Shown: in pieces, positions 1-9,042 of the stretch
Numbering within the stretch: position 1 is the stretch's first letter
Layout of the letters: each line of letters starts with the position of its first letter
Source of the DNA: Anoxybacillus pushchinoensis
GTDB taxonomy: Bacteria > Bacillota > Bacilli > Bacillales > Anoxybacillaceae
Direction of reading: 5' to 3'
Length of the DNA stretch: 46,259 nucleotides
NCBI RefSeq assembly: GCF_900111795.1
Contig: NZ_FOJQ01000017.1
Span: 1 to 46,259 of the forward strand
Position numbers and translations under genes: made by a program
Notes under the pieces: generated by a model
Seen by the model: only the letters and a program-made list of their open reading frames with translations
Told to the model about the DNA's origin: nothing
Databases searched by the model: none

Positions 1-259
1 CAGATGGTTGACGAGAAGAACGTGTGTTGGCAAAACGGTCAGAAGATGGGGGCAAATGGCTATTGGAGCTGTTTTTTTTCGTGCGTGCTTCCAGCTCTTG
101 AACGCGATACTTGAGTTGTTCATTTTCTTTGCGTAGCTGTTTGTTTTCGTGACGCAAATGTTCATTTTCTTGAACGAGTTGATGAATGAGCTGTTTTTGT
201 TGTTGAACTTTGCCGATTAAGCTCTCAACTGTAAATACAGCTTGTTGTACCGTCAACAT
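1..259 (-). mobile_element. IS66-family transposase, N-terminal part (cut by window edge)
   Basis: The gene starts at an ATG at 257-259 and runs leftward out of the window, so only about 86 codons are visible. A good Shine-Dalgarno (GGAGGTG, 266-272) lies 6 nt before the start. The visible protein begins MLTVQQAVFTVESLIG, continues as a charged heptad-rich coiled coil (residues about 20-58), then reaches KNSSNSHLPPSSDRF. That coiled coil followed by an N-S-S-N-S-x-x-P-P-S-S-D motif is the hallmark of the leucine-zipper N-terminus of IS66-type DDE transposases. The catalytic domain is outside the window. No tnpA/tnpB accessory genes sit upstream (only about 70 bp separate it from the pilin gene), which suggests a single-gene IS66 subtype. 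Family assignment is confident; exact element unknown. Confidence 0.8.
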
Positions 260-270
260 GCGATTCACCT

Positions 271-303
271 CCTTGTCTATCAGTATTCACATCATAGACA
301 AGG
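271..303 (-). repeat. 10-bp inverted repeat in the transposase 5' leader
   Basis: Positions 271-280 (ccttgtctat) and 294-303 (atagacaagg) are perfect inverted complements separated by 13 nt. In the transposase mRNA the second arm runs directly into the Shine-Dalgarno at 266-272, so the hairpin would partly hide it. It may also mark the end region of the element. Confidence 0.6.
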
Positions 304-329
304 AAAGAAGAAAATATTCAGCTCACTTT

Positions 330-746
330 ATGATGTGGCTGAATAGTTACAAACGATTTATTCGTAACGAAAAAGGTTTAACGTTAATTGAGTTGTTAGC
401 AGTTATCGTTATTTTAGGAATTATCGCTGCCATTGCAATTCCGAGTATTGGGGGAATTATAAACAAGTCAAAAGATGACGCAAAAATTGCTGAGGGAATT
501 CAAATTATTAATGCTGCTAAACTTTATATGACTGCTAATACACCTAGTTCTTTTCCAGCAACATTGACTGAGGACGATTTAAATTCCTATTTAGACAACG
601 TCAAAGATGATGATTATGAAGTGGAGGTCAGTCAAGATGGAGAAGGGAAGTATTCATATATTCTTAAAAACCACGATGCAAATGATGTTCTTGATAAAGA
701 TGAACTAACTGAGGGTGAGTTGCAAAATAAAAGAAAAAATGAATAA
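330..746 (+). CDS. Type IV prepilin / pseudopilin
   Basis: Class III prepilin for a Gram-positive type IV pilus or competence-like pseudopilus. From the ATG at 330 the leader is 16 residues ending in EKG, followed by L-T-L-I-E-L-L: G16 is the -1 cleavage residue and E21 is the conserved Glu5 of the mature pilin. Residues 17-40 form the hydrophobic helix that anchors the subunit and packs the fibre core; the rest is a small polar, acidic C-terminal domain ending in K-R-K-N-E. ATGs at 330 and 333 are both possible; neither has a well-placed ribosome binding site (nearest purine run 300-310, about 20 nt away). The reading frame continues upstream to 210, but there it lies antisense to the transposase gene and is not pilin-like. 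It is followed by the prepilin peptidase gene. Its substrate role is inferred from sequence only. Confidence 0.85.
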   Translation: MMWLNSYKRFIRNEKGLTLIELLAVIVILGIIAAIAIPSIGGIINKSKDDAKIAEGIQIINAAKLYMTANTPSSFPATLTEDDLNSYLDNVKDDDYEVEVSQDGEGKYSYILKNHDANDVLDKDELTEGELQNKRKNE

Positions 747-773
747 AATCTTTTTAGCTTAGAGTGATCGCAT

Positions 774-1523
774 ATGTTGTTCTTTATTTCCTTCCTCCTC
801 GGTCTTCTTCTCGGTTCTTTTTATAACGTTGTCGGGTTAAGGGTGCCGAAAGCGGAGTCGATTGTTGCGCCACGTTCGCATTGTCCGTCTTGTAAGCGAA
901 CGTTGACGGCGACGGAGTTAATTCCGGTCGTTTCGTATGTGTTACAAAAAGGGAAATGTCGCGCATGTTCGGCGCGCATTTCCTTTGTTTACCCATTCGT
1001 TGAGCTGTCTACGGCGATGTTGTTTGCGCTTGCCCCACTTTTTGTCGGTTGGTCAGCGGAAGTCGTCGTTAGTTGGACGCTCATTTCTTTATTTGCTATC
1101 GTTTTCGTTTCAGATGTGCATTATATGGTCATTCCAAATCGTATTTTGTTGTTTTTTGCCCCACTTCTTCTTATTGAGCGTCTATGGTTTGCGCCGCTTA
1201 CTCCGTGGTGGGATAGTTTGCTAGGCAGCATCGTTGGATTTTTAATGTTATTTATTATCGCGCTCATAAGTAAAGGCGGGATGGGTGGAGGCGACATTAA
1301 GCTATTTGCTGTCATCGGCTTAGTGCTTGGAGCGAAATTAACGGTTGTTGCGTTCTTTTTATCGACGCTCGTCGGGACAATATTTGGGCTTGTCGGCATG
1401 GCGATTGGGCGTGTAAAACGTGGCGAACCGATGCCGTTTGGCCCGGCGATTGCTGTTGGAACAATGATCGCTTACTTTTTTGGTGAAGCAATGATCGAGG
1501 CATACGTCAATGTTATGATGTAA
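774..1523 (+). CDS. comC: Prepilin peptidase (ComC/PilD, A24 family)
   Basis: Membrane aspartic peptidase that cleaves the leader from type IV prepilins and N-methylates the new end. The 249-residue protein has the bifunctional layout: an N-terminal membrane segment, a cytosolic zinc-type loop with C37-x2-C40 and C62-x2-C65, then several membrane helices. The catalytic aspartates are visible as D114 (in SDVHYMVIPN) and D174 in the G-G-G-D motif. Start ATG at 774 is 27 nt after the upstream pilin; its ribosome binding site is weak. Its substrates are probably the two prepilins flanking it here (330-746 and 2193-2633) plus the ComG pseudopilins encoded elsewhere. In Bacillus subtilis comC also lies just upstream of spoIIB, which supports the name. 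Confidence 0.95.
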   Translation: MLFFISFLLGLLLGSFYNVVGLRVPKAESIVAPRSHCPSCKRTLTATELIPVVSYVLQKGKCRACSARISFVYPFVELSTAMLFALAPLFVGWSAEVVVSWTLISLFAIVFVSDVHYMVIPNRILLFFAPLLLIERLWFAPLTPWWDSLLGSIVGFLMLFIIALISKGGMGGGDIKLFAVIGLVLGAKLTVVAFFLSTLVGTIFGLVGMAIGRVKRGEPMPFGPAIAVGTMIAYFFGEAMIEAYVNVMM

Positions 1524-1536
1524 GGAGAACGAGCTT

Positions 1537-1996
1537 ATGCGGCTTTTTTCAATAAAAAATAAAATAGGCAATATCGTTATAAAAGATCATGTCATTCGCT
1601 ACGTTGAACTGAAACAAAAGCAACCGCTCGTCTTGCATATGTGCGAGGAATGGCCGCTTCCAGAAGGGATTGTGCGCGACGGAAAAATTGTTAATGAAGA
1701 ACAGCTTACCGAAGTGTTAGAACAATGCGTGGACGAATGGAAAATAAAACATCGCCGCGTTCGTTTTCTCGTTCCTGATCCGCTCGTCGTCATTCGAAAA
1801 ATATCGTTGCCAAAAGACGTGGACGTCGAAGATATACGCAGTTATTTATTTATGGAAATTAGCGCTACCATTCCACTTCCGTTTGAAGATGCGGTATTTG
1901 ATTATGTGGTGCTTGAGAAAACGGAAGAAGCGCTCCACGTTTTATTATTTGCAGCTCCAGAAGCGCACGTTTTGCAATATGCTGAACTGTTCGAGA
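1537..1996 (+). pseudogene. pilM-like gene, 3' half deleted
   Basis: The 158-codon frame (stop 2011-2013) begins like a type IV pilus inner-membrane accessory PilM, an actin-fold ATPase-like protein: the N-terminal half (KDHVIRYVELKQ, then a VPDPLVVIRKISLP stretch and an IPLPFEDAVFDY stretch) is present and collinear with the family. PilM proteins are usually over 300 residues. The frame stops shortly after Y-A-E-L-F-E near residue 153. Downstream sequence does not resume PilM in any frame; instead a piece of a different pilus protein follows. I infer an internal deletion with its joint at about 1993-1998. A ribosome binding site (TAAGGAG, 1521-1527) is intact, so a truncated product could still be made. 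Confidence 0.75.
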
Positions 1997-2179
1997 TCGT
2001 TTACAGGATATGAAGAATGGACGACAGTGATGGATGAAGTGCCAGAGCTTTCTTATTCCTTGACTGTATCAACATTTTATGCACCAGAATTGCGCCAATG
2101 GATTGAGCAATTGCCACCACTTGATTTACCGCAACCGAGCGAAAAGCGCAATCCGTTTCCTTCACTAACGGAACAATAA
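1997..2179 (+). pseudogene. C-terminal remnant of a pilO-like gene
   Basis: In the frame starting TCG at 1997 the sequence reads SFTGYEEWTTVMDEVPEL followed by SYSLTVSTFYAPEL, an acidic/proline-rich tail and a stop at 2177-2179. This looks like the extreme C-terminus of a PilO-type pilus alignment protein; it has no start or membrane segment of its own. It is in a different frame from the pilM remnant before it. A simple deletion removing the end of pilM, all of pilN and most of pilO explains the arrangement. The PilO identity rests on position and on the beta-strand-like T-V-S-T-F-Y-A-P-E-L ending, so it is less sure than the truncation itself. Confidence 0.55.
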
Positions 2180-2192
2180 AGGGGGCGGTCGA

Positions 2193-2633
2193 ATGCAAGA
2201 TGAGCGGGGAATGACGTTAATCGAACTGTTAGCTGTCGTTGTGATTTTGAGTATTTTAATGATGATTGCGACCATTTCTGTCATTGAGGTAATAAAAAAG
2301 TCGCGCGATCGGGCGTTTGTTGCGACAGCTTATACGCTCTATGAAGCAGCACGGCTTCACGTTGGTGCGCAAAAAGTAGAGTTTTTAACGCCAAATGAAA
2401 GCGAGATATTGACGTATGAACAATTAGTCGCTGATGGGGTTCTTGAAGGAATTATCGATCCATACACATCGAAACGTTTGCCGCCAAATGATGATTCATA
2501 CGTCATTGTGACAAAACAAAGTGACGGTACGATCACATATGCCGTTTGTTTAAAAGGGGAAACGAAGCAAATTTGTAAACAAAACGGCGTGCCTGTCGAT
2601 CAATTGTCTGTCAATGATATTCAAGACAAGTAG
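2193..2633 (+). CDS. Second prepilin-like protein
   Basis: 146-residue prepilin with a very short leader: MQDERG then M-T-L-I-E-L-L, cleavage expected after G6, with E11 as the conserved Glu5. The hydrophobic helix spans about residues 7-30. The C-terminal domain has two cysteines (CLKGETKQIC) that could form a disulphide and includes a DPYTSKRLP stretch of the sort seen in calcium- or turn-rich minor pilins. Start ATG has a good ribosome binding site (AAAGGGGG, 2178-2185). It lies 13 nt after the pilO remnant and closes the pilus cluster, being followed by a terminator. It is probably a minor pilin; whether the machine still works after the upstream deletion is unclear. Confidence 0.85.
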   Translation: MQDERGMTLIELLAVVVILSILMMIATISVIEVIKKSRDRAFVATAYTLYEAARLHVGAQKVEFLTPNESEILTYEQLVADGVLEGIIDPYTSKRLPPNDDSYVIVTKQSDGTITYAVCLKGETKQICKQNGVPVDQLSVNDIQDK

Positions 2634-2659
2634 TGCGAAATTTGACGAAAACCTTCCGC

Positions 2660-2690
2660 AACGAGACGACAAATGTCTCGTTTTTTTTTT
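2660..2690 (+). terminator. Rho-independent terminator after the pilus cluster
   Basis: Stem AACGAGAC (2660-2667) pairs with GTCTCGTT (2675-2682), 7-nt loop, followed by a run of ten T. Confidence 0.85.
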
Positions 2691-2739
2691 CTTTTTTTAT
2701 GTTACGATGGGCGAAGAATGACAGCGGGAGGGGAAAAAG

Positions 2740-3522
2740 ATGGACAAGCCAGCGAAAAAAGCGATTGTGATTAAAGTGAACGGAAAAGAACAACCGTATA
2801 CGACGGAAACGAGCACGTTATTAGAATGGTCAAGTGACGACAGCGATGAACGATATGAAAAACAAAATGATTCGCTCCAATTTGAAACGGATAGTAAACG
2901 ATATAAAAAACGATCGCCTTGGCGCTCCTTTCTGTTCGCGATTGCTTTAGCAGTCGTTCTTGGGACAAGCTTTGGCTTCCTTGTGTTAACAATTATTCCG
3001 ACAGCAGAGAAGACAGCATCGCCAGCGACGTTGCAACAAGAACAAAAAGAAGAAGCCCCGATTGCGCAACGAACCGAGACGGTTTTTGTCATTCAAGGAG
3101 GAGTGTTTCAAGATGAAAAAGCAGCGAATGTATATGTACAAAAAATAAAGGCACAACAACGTCCGAGCGTCATGATTGGAAAACAGCCTGTTTATGTATT
3201 TTTAGGCATGGCATTGACAAAAGAGGAGGCAAAGCAAATCGCAAGTTTATATGAACCGCTCGGCATTGACACGTACGTGAAATCGTGGAATGTATCTATT
3301 GATGAAAAAGAAAAAGAAGCGTTTTTTACCATCGTTTCTTTTATTAGCAAGTTGCTAGCTGGGCAACAACTTGTTAATGAACAGTGGAAACAGCTACAGT
3401 CGTATTCGTTTCATAACGAACATATGAAAAAAGCGTATAAAGCGCTTCAAACTTTTCAACAAACAAACGACAACGCCCAACTATGGAAAGCACAACAACA
3501 TATATTAAACGTTTTACAATAA
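2740..3522 (+). CDS. spoIIB: Stage II sporulation protein B (SPOR-domain membrane protein)
   Basis: 260-residue bitopic protein: a charged cytoplasmic segment (1-60), one membrane helix (about 64-87, LFAIALAVVLGTSFGFLVL), then an extracellular part with a SPOR-like repeat (about 112-180, F-V-I-Q-G-G-V-F followed by two beta-alpha units). SpoIIB works with SpoIIDMP in thinning septal peptidoglycan at the start of engulfment. The start ATG is preceded by GGGAGGGG. Position directly between comC and maf matches Bacillus subtilis. The C-terminal 80 residues are poorly conserved helical sequence. Name is based on domain layout plus synteny. Confidence 0.85.
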   Translation: MDKPAKKAIVIKVNGKEQPYTTETSTLLEWSSDDSDERYEKQNDSLQFETDSKRYKKRSPWRSFLFAIALAVVLGTSFGFLVLTIIPTAEKTASPATLQQEQKEEAPIAQRTETVFVIQGGVFQDEKAANVYVQKIKAQQRPSVMIGKQPVYVFLGMALTKEEAKQIASLYEPLGIDTYVKSWNVSIDEKEKEAFFTIVSFISKLLAGQQLVNEQWKQLQSYSFHNEHMKKAYKALQTFQQTNDNAQLWKAQQHILNVLQ

Positions 3523-3544
3523 GAAGCGCACTGCTTCTTTTTTT
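3521..3544 (+). terminator. Terminator after spoIIB
   Basis: AAGAAGC (3521-3527) pairs with GCTTCTT (3533-3539), 5-nt loop, then a T tract. The stem overlaps the spoIIB stop codon. Confidence 0.75.
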
Positions 3545-3555
3545 GTGTCGAACCA

Positions 3556-3584
3556 TTGTTTATTGTGTATAAATTTGGTACGAT
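3556..3584 (+). promoter_or_regulatory. Probable sigma-A promoter for maf
   Basis: TTGTTT (3556-3561), 17-bp spacer, TACGAT (3579-3584) with a TG one base upstream of the -10 (extended -10). Confidence 0.5.
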
Positions 3585-3634
3585 ACAAGTGTATCTTCCT
3601 TGAAACAAACGCTCATGACAGAAAGGTGATGACG

Positions 3635-4204
3635 ATGCAACTTGTGTTAGCTTCTAGTTCTCCTCGTCGAAAACAACTACTTCGTATGCTTGGACTTCCG
3701 TTTGACATCCTCGTCAGCGATGTCGATGAATCATTCGACGACAACTTATCCCCAAGTGAAATTGTGCAGCAGCTTGCGCATAAAAAAGCGTATGCGGTAT
3801 GGCAACAAGTAAGCGATGCGTGCGTCATCGGTGCTGATACGATCGTTGTATGCGAGGGAGATGTGCTTGGAAAGCCAGCGAGCGAACAAGACGCCTTTCG
3901 CATGTTAAAACGTTTATCAGGGAAGACGCATGAAGTGTGGACAGGGGTGGCGATTTGTACGACAAATACATGCGTCACATTTGCTGAGAAGACGGACGTT
4001 ACATTTTGGCCGCTTTCAGATGAAGACATTTGGGCATATATTGCGACGAAAGAGCCGCTTGATAAAGCGGGGGCATATGGCATTCAACAACGTGGAGCGC
4101 TTTTTGTTCAAAAAATCGATGGCGATTATTTTTCTGTTGTTGGTTTGCCGATCGCTAAACTTGCTCGCGAATTAAAAAAATTCGGATTTTGTCCATTTCG
4201 TTAA
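3635..4204 (+). CDS. maf: Maf-family nucleotide pyrophosphatase
   Basis: Hydrolyses non-canonical or modified nucleoside triphosphates (dTTP/UTP class in this subfamily) and is linked to septum control in Bacillus. The start of the protein, MQLVLASSSPRRKQLL, carries the S-S-S-P-R-R signature; further family motifs are the SDVDES stretch, GADTIVV and the DKAGAYGIQ segment. I chose the ATG at 3635, giving 189 residues, because the ribosome binding site GAAAGGTG (3621-3628) is 6 nt away; the in-frame ATG at 3629 touches it. It is followed 28 nt later by radC, as in Bacillus subtilis. Confidence 0.95.
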   Translation: MQLVLASSSPRRKQLLRMLGLPFDILVSDVDESFDDNLSPSEIVQQLAHKKAYAVWQQVSDACVIGADTIVVCEGDVLGKPASEQDAFRMLKRLSGKTHEVWTGVAICTTNTCVTFAEKTDVTFWPLSDEDIWAYIATKEPLDKAGAYGIQQRGALFVQKIDGDYFSVVGLPIAKLARELKKFGFCPFR

Positions 4205-4232
4205 AAAAAGGTTAAAATAGAGGGGGGAACGT

Positions 4233-6015
<1,783 letters not shown>

Positions 6016-6034
6016 TGCATAAGAAGGTGTTTTT

Positions 6035-6895
6035 ATGCCGAAGTTTTTCTTAAATAAACGGCTGATCATATTGCTTGTGAGCCTCATGGTTCTCGTTGCT
6101 CTCATCGGATTTTCGTTGAAAGACCGAAGCGAGTTGACATGGATGGAAAAGTTCGTGAAAGACACCGTTGTTTTCATGCAATCTATCGTGCATAAGCCCG
6201 CACAGCTCGTTGCGGGCTTCTTTGAAAATGTGAACGATTTACGCCATACATATGAAGAAAACAAACGGCTAAAGGCTCATCTAGAGCAATACGTTCTTTT
6301 ACAGTCTGAAGTGGAATCGCTAAAAAAGGAGAACGAACGCTTACGTGAACTGCTTGAAAAAAAAGAAAGCTTGCGCGATTTCTTAGCCATTCAAGCAACA
6401 GTTATTGGTCGTAACCCTGATCGTTGGAAAGAAACGTTAATCGTTAATAAAGGATCTCAACATGGCGTCGAGAAAAATATGGCTGTTATTACTCCACAAG
6501 GATTGATTGGAAAAGTGCGCAGCGTATCCCCTTTTAGCGCAACGGTGCAACTGCTTAGCGCAAAAGATCGTCAAAATCGCATTTCAGCGTTCATTCAAGG
6601 GGATGAAAACGTATTCGGCTTAATTGAGGGGTATGATGAAGAGCGGGAAGCGTTGTTGCTTAAACGCATTCCGTATGATGCAAAAATAAAGAAAGGGCAA
6701 CGTGTATTTACATCAGGACTTGGCGGGATTTTTCCAAAGGGATTATTTATCGGAGAGGTTGAAGAGGTCGTTGCGGATGAGTACGGGCTTACACAAATTG
6801 CCTACGTCAAGCCAGCAGCGAATTTTTATGATATTGACGATGTCATTATTGTGAAACGAAAAATTGATATGGTGCAAGAGGAGGAAGAGCAATGA
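6035..6895 (+). CDS. mreC: Rod shape-determining protein MreC
   Basis: 286-residue bitopic membrane protein: short cytosolic N-terminus, one membrane helix (about 9-27), a periplasm-facing coiled coil (about 68-115, with LKKENERLRELLEKKESL) and the C-terminal beta-barrel MreC domain (about 125-275, including GRNPDRWKETLIVNKGSQHGV and TSGLGGIFPKGLFIGEV). It activates PBP2/RodA-type elongation complexes together with MreB and MreD. Its stop overlaps the mreD start (ATGA at 6892-6895), indicating translational coupling. Confidence 0.96.
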   Translation: MPKFFLNKRLIILLVSLMVLVALIGFSLKDRSELTWMEKFVKDTVVFMQSIVHKPAQLVAGFFENVNDLRHTYEENKRLKAHLEQYVLLQSEVESLKKENERLRELLEKKESLRDFLAIQATVIGRNPDRWKETLIVNKGSQHGVEKNMAVITPQGLIGKVRSVSPFSATVQLLSAKDRQNRISAFIQGDENVFGLIEGYDEEREALLLKRIPYDAKIKKGQRVFTSGLGGIFPKGLFIGEVEEVVADEYGLTQIAYVKPAANFYDIDDVIIVKRKIDMVQEEEEQ

Positions 6896-7416
6896 ATCGC
6901 TTCTTTCTTTCTTCTCTTGTGACCGTCGTGTTTTTATTTGAAAGCATCATTGTCCAGTTGTTTTCCTACCCGTTATTTGATGTTTATTTGCTCGTCCCGC
7001 GCGCCTTGCTCATTGTTCTCGTGTTTATGACGATGTTCGTTGGACAAGCAGAAGGAATGACATATGGTTTTATATTTGGGTTGCTGTATGATGTTGTGTA
7101 TACGGAAATATTAGGGGCGTACACTTTTGCTTTTCCGCTTATTGCTTATTTAGTTGCGAAGGCGATGAACATTTTGCACAAAAACGCATGGACCGCCTCC
7201 TTTTTTTCCATTGTTGCAATCGCGTCTGTAGAATGGTATACGTATGCTATTCAACTCGTGATTAGTGGAACGACGATGTCTGCCCCAACATTTTTCCAAG
7301 TGCGCTTTTTGCCAACGTTATTTATTCATACAATTGTTATATTGCTCATTGCTTATCCGTTAAAGCAAACGTTGTTGAAGTGGGGAGAGAAGCAGGACGA
7401 ATCGTCACCTATGTGA
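6892..7416 (+). CDS. mreD: Rod shape-determining protein MreD
   Basis: 174-residue integral membrane protein with about five helices, the normal size for MreD. Sequence is mostly hydrophobic with a conserved G-x-x-x-G-L-L-Y-D-V-x-Y segment (about residues 60-73, FGLLYDVVYTEILGAYTF). Overlaps mreC by 4 nt and lies 45 nt before minC. It acts with MreC in the elongasome; its precise mechanism is not evident from sequence. Confidence 0.93.
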   Translation: MNRFFLSSLVTVVFLFESIIVQLFSYPLFDVYLLVPRALLIVLVFMTMFVGQAEGMTYGFIFGLLYDVVYTEILGAYTFAFPLIAYLVAKAMNILHKNAWTASFFSIVAIASVEWYTYAIQLVISGTTMSAPTFFQVRFLPTLFIHTIVILLIAYPLKQTLLKWGEKQDESSPM

Positions 7417-7461
7417 AGGAATACAAAAAAATGCGGAGAACTATTCATTGAGGTGAAAGTC

Positions 7462-8145
7462 GTGGCTGGCAAAGAAAAGAGACCATATGTGTCGATGAAA
7501 GGGACGAAAGAAGGGCTGACGTTGCAACTTGATGATACGTGCGCCTATGATGAATTGTTAAAACAAGTAGACGAATTGTTGACAGGAGCAACTCGCGACG
7601 AAGAAGGCCCGCTTGTTGCTGTGCATGTTCATGTCGGCAACCGATATTTGACGCGCGAACAAGAAGAACGTTTGCGCGATGTCATCCGAATGAAAAAAAA
7701 TTTAATTGTCCACTCGATTATAAGCAATGTCATGACGAAACAAGAAGCGTTAGAATGGAAAAAGAAAAATGAAATCGTATCAGTTGCGAAAATTGTTCGT
7801 TCCGGACAAGTGCTTCACGTCGATGGAGACTTACTTTTAATTGGTGATGTGAATCCTGGGGGAACCGTCGTTGCGACAGGAAATATTTTTGTATTAGGGG
7901 CGTTGCGCGGCATCGCTCATGCAGGATATGAAGGAAACCGCCAAGCGATCATCGCAGCGTCAATTATGAAACCGACACAATTGCGCATTAGCGATATTAT
8001 GAATCGAGCGCCAGACTATCGCAGCGAGGAAGGAAATGAAATGGAGTGTGCCTATATTGATGAGCACGATCAAATTGTCGTCGATCGGCTTCAACTATTG
8101 ATGCATTTACGTCCGAATTTAACTCGTATAGAAGGGAGTTTTTGA
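7462..8145 (+). CDS. minC: Septum site-determining protein MinC
   Basis: FtsZ-assembly inhibitor recruited by MinD. 227 residues from the GTG at 7462, chosen because the ribosome binding site GAGGTG (7450-7455) is 6 nt upstream; the GTG at 7453 lies inside that site. The N-terminal domain (about 1-100, [13 protein letters not shown] onward) is the FtsZ-inhibiting part; the C-terminal beta-helix (about 110-215) carries the family motif [21 protein letters not shown] and binds MinD. Its stop overlaps the region of the minD start, so the two are one operon. Confidence 0.96.
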   Translation: MAGKEKRPYVSMKGTKEGLTLQLDDTCAYDELLKQVDELLTGATRDEEGPLVAVHVHVGNRYLTREQEERLRDVIRMKKNLIVHSIISNVMTKQEALEWKKKNEIVSVAKIVRSGQVLHVDGDLLLIGDVNPGGTVVATGNIFVLGALRGIAHAGYEGNRQAIIAASIMKPTQLRISDIMNRAPDYRSEEGNEMECAYIDEHDQIVVDRLQLLMHLRPNLTRIEGSF

Positions 8146-8147
8146 CA

Positions 8148-8954
8148 GTGGGAGAAGCGATTGTTGTTACTTCTGGTAAAGGGGGCGTCGGTAAAACAAC
8201 AACGACAGCCAATCTCGGCACGGCGCTCGCCTTGCTAGGAAAGCGCGTCTGTCTCGTTGATACCGATATCGGGCTACGCAATCTCGATGTCATCATGGGG
8301 TTAGAAAATCGTATCATCTATGATCTTGTCGACGTTGTTGAAGGACGTTGCACGATTCAAAAAGCGCTCGTCAAAGATAAACGGTTTGAGGATCGCCTTT
8401 ATTTATTGCCAGCTGCCCAAACGAGCGATAAGTCCGCTGTAACACCGGAACAAATGAAGGAGCTCATCGACAATTTAAGACAAGATTACGATTATATTTT
8501 AATCGATTGTCCAGCAGGCATTGAGCAAGGATATAAAAATGCTGTAGCAGGAGCGGATGAAGCGATCGTCGTCACGACACCGGACATTTCAGCTGTGCGC
8601 GATGCGGATCGAATTATTGGATTGCTTGAAAAAGAAGAACATATGAAACGTCCACGTCTAATTATTAACCGCATTCGCAGCCATATGTTGAAAAATCATG
8701 ATATGTTAGATATTGATGAAATTGTGATGCACTTATCTATTGATTTACTTGGCATTATTGTAGATGATGAACATGTCATTAAAGCGTCAAACAATGGCGA
8801 GCCGATCGTTCTCGATCCGAACAGTAAAGCATCTTTAGCGTATCGCAATATCGCCCGTCGCCTCCTCGGTGAATCAGTGCCGCTTATGTCGCTCGATAAC
8901 GAAGAACAAAAAGGGTTTTTTTCGAAAATTAAAAAATTGTTTAGCGCGCGTTAG
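8148..8954 (+). CDS. minD: Septum site-determining ATPase MinD
   Basis: Membrane-bound Walker-type ATPase that positions MinC. From the GTG at 8148 the protein starts MGEAIVVTSGKGGVGKTT, the deviant Walker A with signature Lys11, and has 268 residues, matching Bacillus subtilis MinD in start and length. Switch I and II regions (DTDIGLRNLDV, IDCPAGIE) are intact, and the last 18 residues form the amphipathic membrane-targeting helix (GFFSKIKKLF). The upstream in-frame TTG at 8142 is closer to the GGGAG at 8133-8137 and cannot be excluded. The gene is followed by a terminator. Confidence 0.97.
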   Translation: MGEAIVVTSGKGGVGKTTTTANLGTALALLGKRVCLVDTDIGLRNLDVIMGLENRIIYDLVDVVEGRCTIQKALVKDKRFEDRLYLLPAAQTSDKSAVTPEQMKELIDNLRQDYDYILIDCPAGIEQGYKNAVAGADEAIVVTTPDISAVRDADRIIGLLEKEEHMKRPRLIINRIRSHMLKNHDMLDIDEIVMHLSIDLLGIIVDDEHVIKASNNGEPIVLDPNSKASLAYRNIARRLLGESVPLMSLDNEEQKGFFSKIKKLFSAR

Positions 8955-8980
8955 CACTTCCGGTTGGGAGTGCTTTTTCT
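8953..8980 (+). terminator. Terminator after minD
   Basis: AGCACTTCC (8953-8961) pairs with GGGAGTGCT (8966-8974) including one G-U pair, tetraloop GGTT, then a T run. It starts within the minD stop codon. Confidence 0.85.
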
Positions 8981-8982
8981 TA

Positions 8983-9012
8983 TTCATATCTTTTCCCTCC
9001 TTTCCATACATA
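8983..9012 (+). promoter_or_regulatory. Probable sigma-E promoter for spoIVFA-spoIVFB
   Basis: TTCATATC (8983-8990), 14-bp spacer, CATACATA (9005-9012), close to the mother-cell sigma-E consensus (ATATT-type -35 and CATACA-T-type -10). It lies just after the minD terminator and 31 bp before the spoIVFA start; the spoIVF operon is sigma-E dependent in Bacillus subtilis. Confidence 0.65.
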
Positions 9013-9042
9013 TAGTACAAATAGGACGAGAGGGGTGGGAAT

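Noticed and set aside
210-329. Upstream extension of the first prepilin frame
   Set aside because: It is antisense to the transposase gene, unlike any pilin leader, and has no ribosome binding site.
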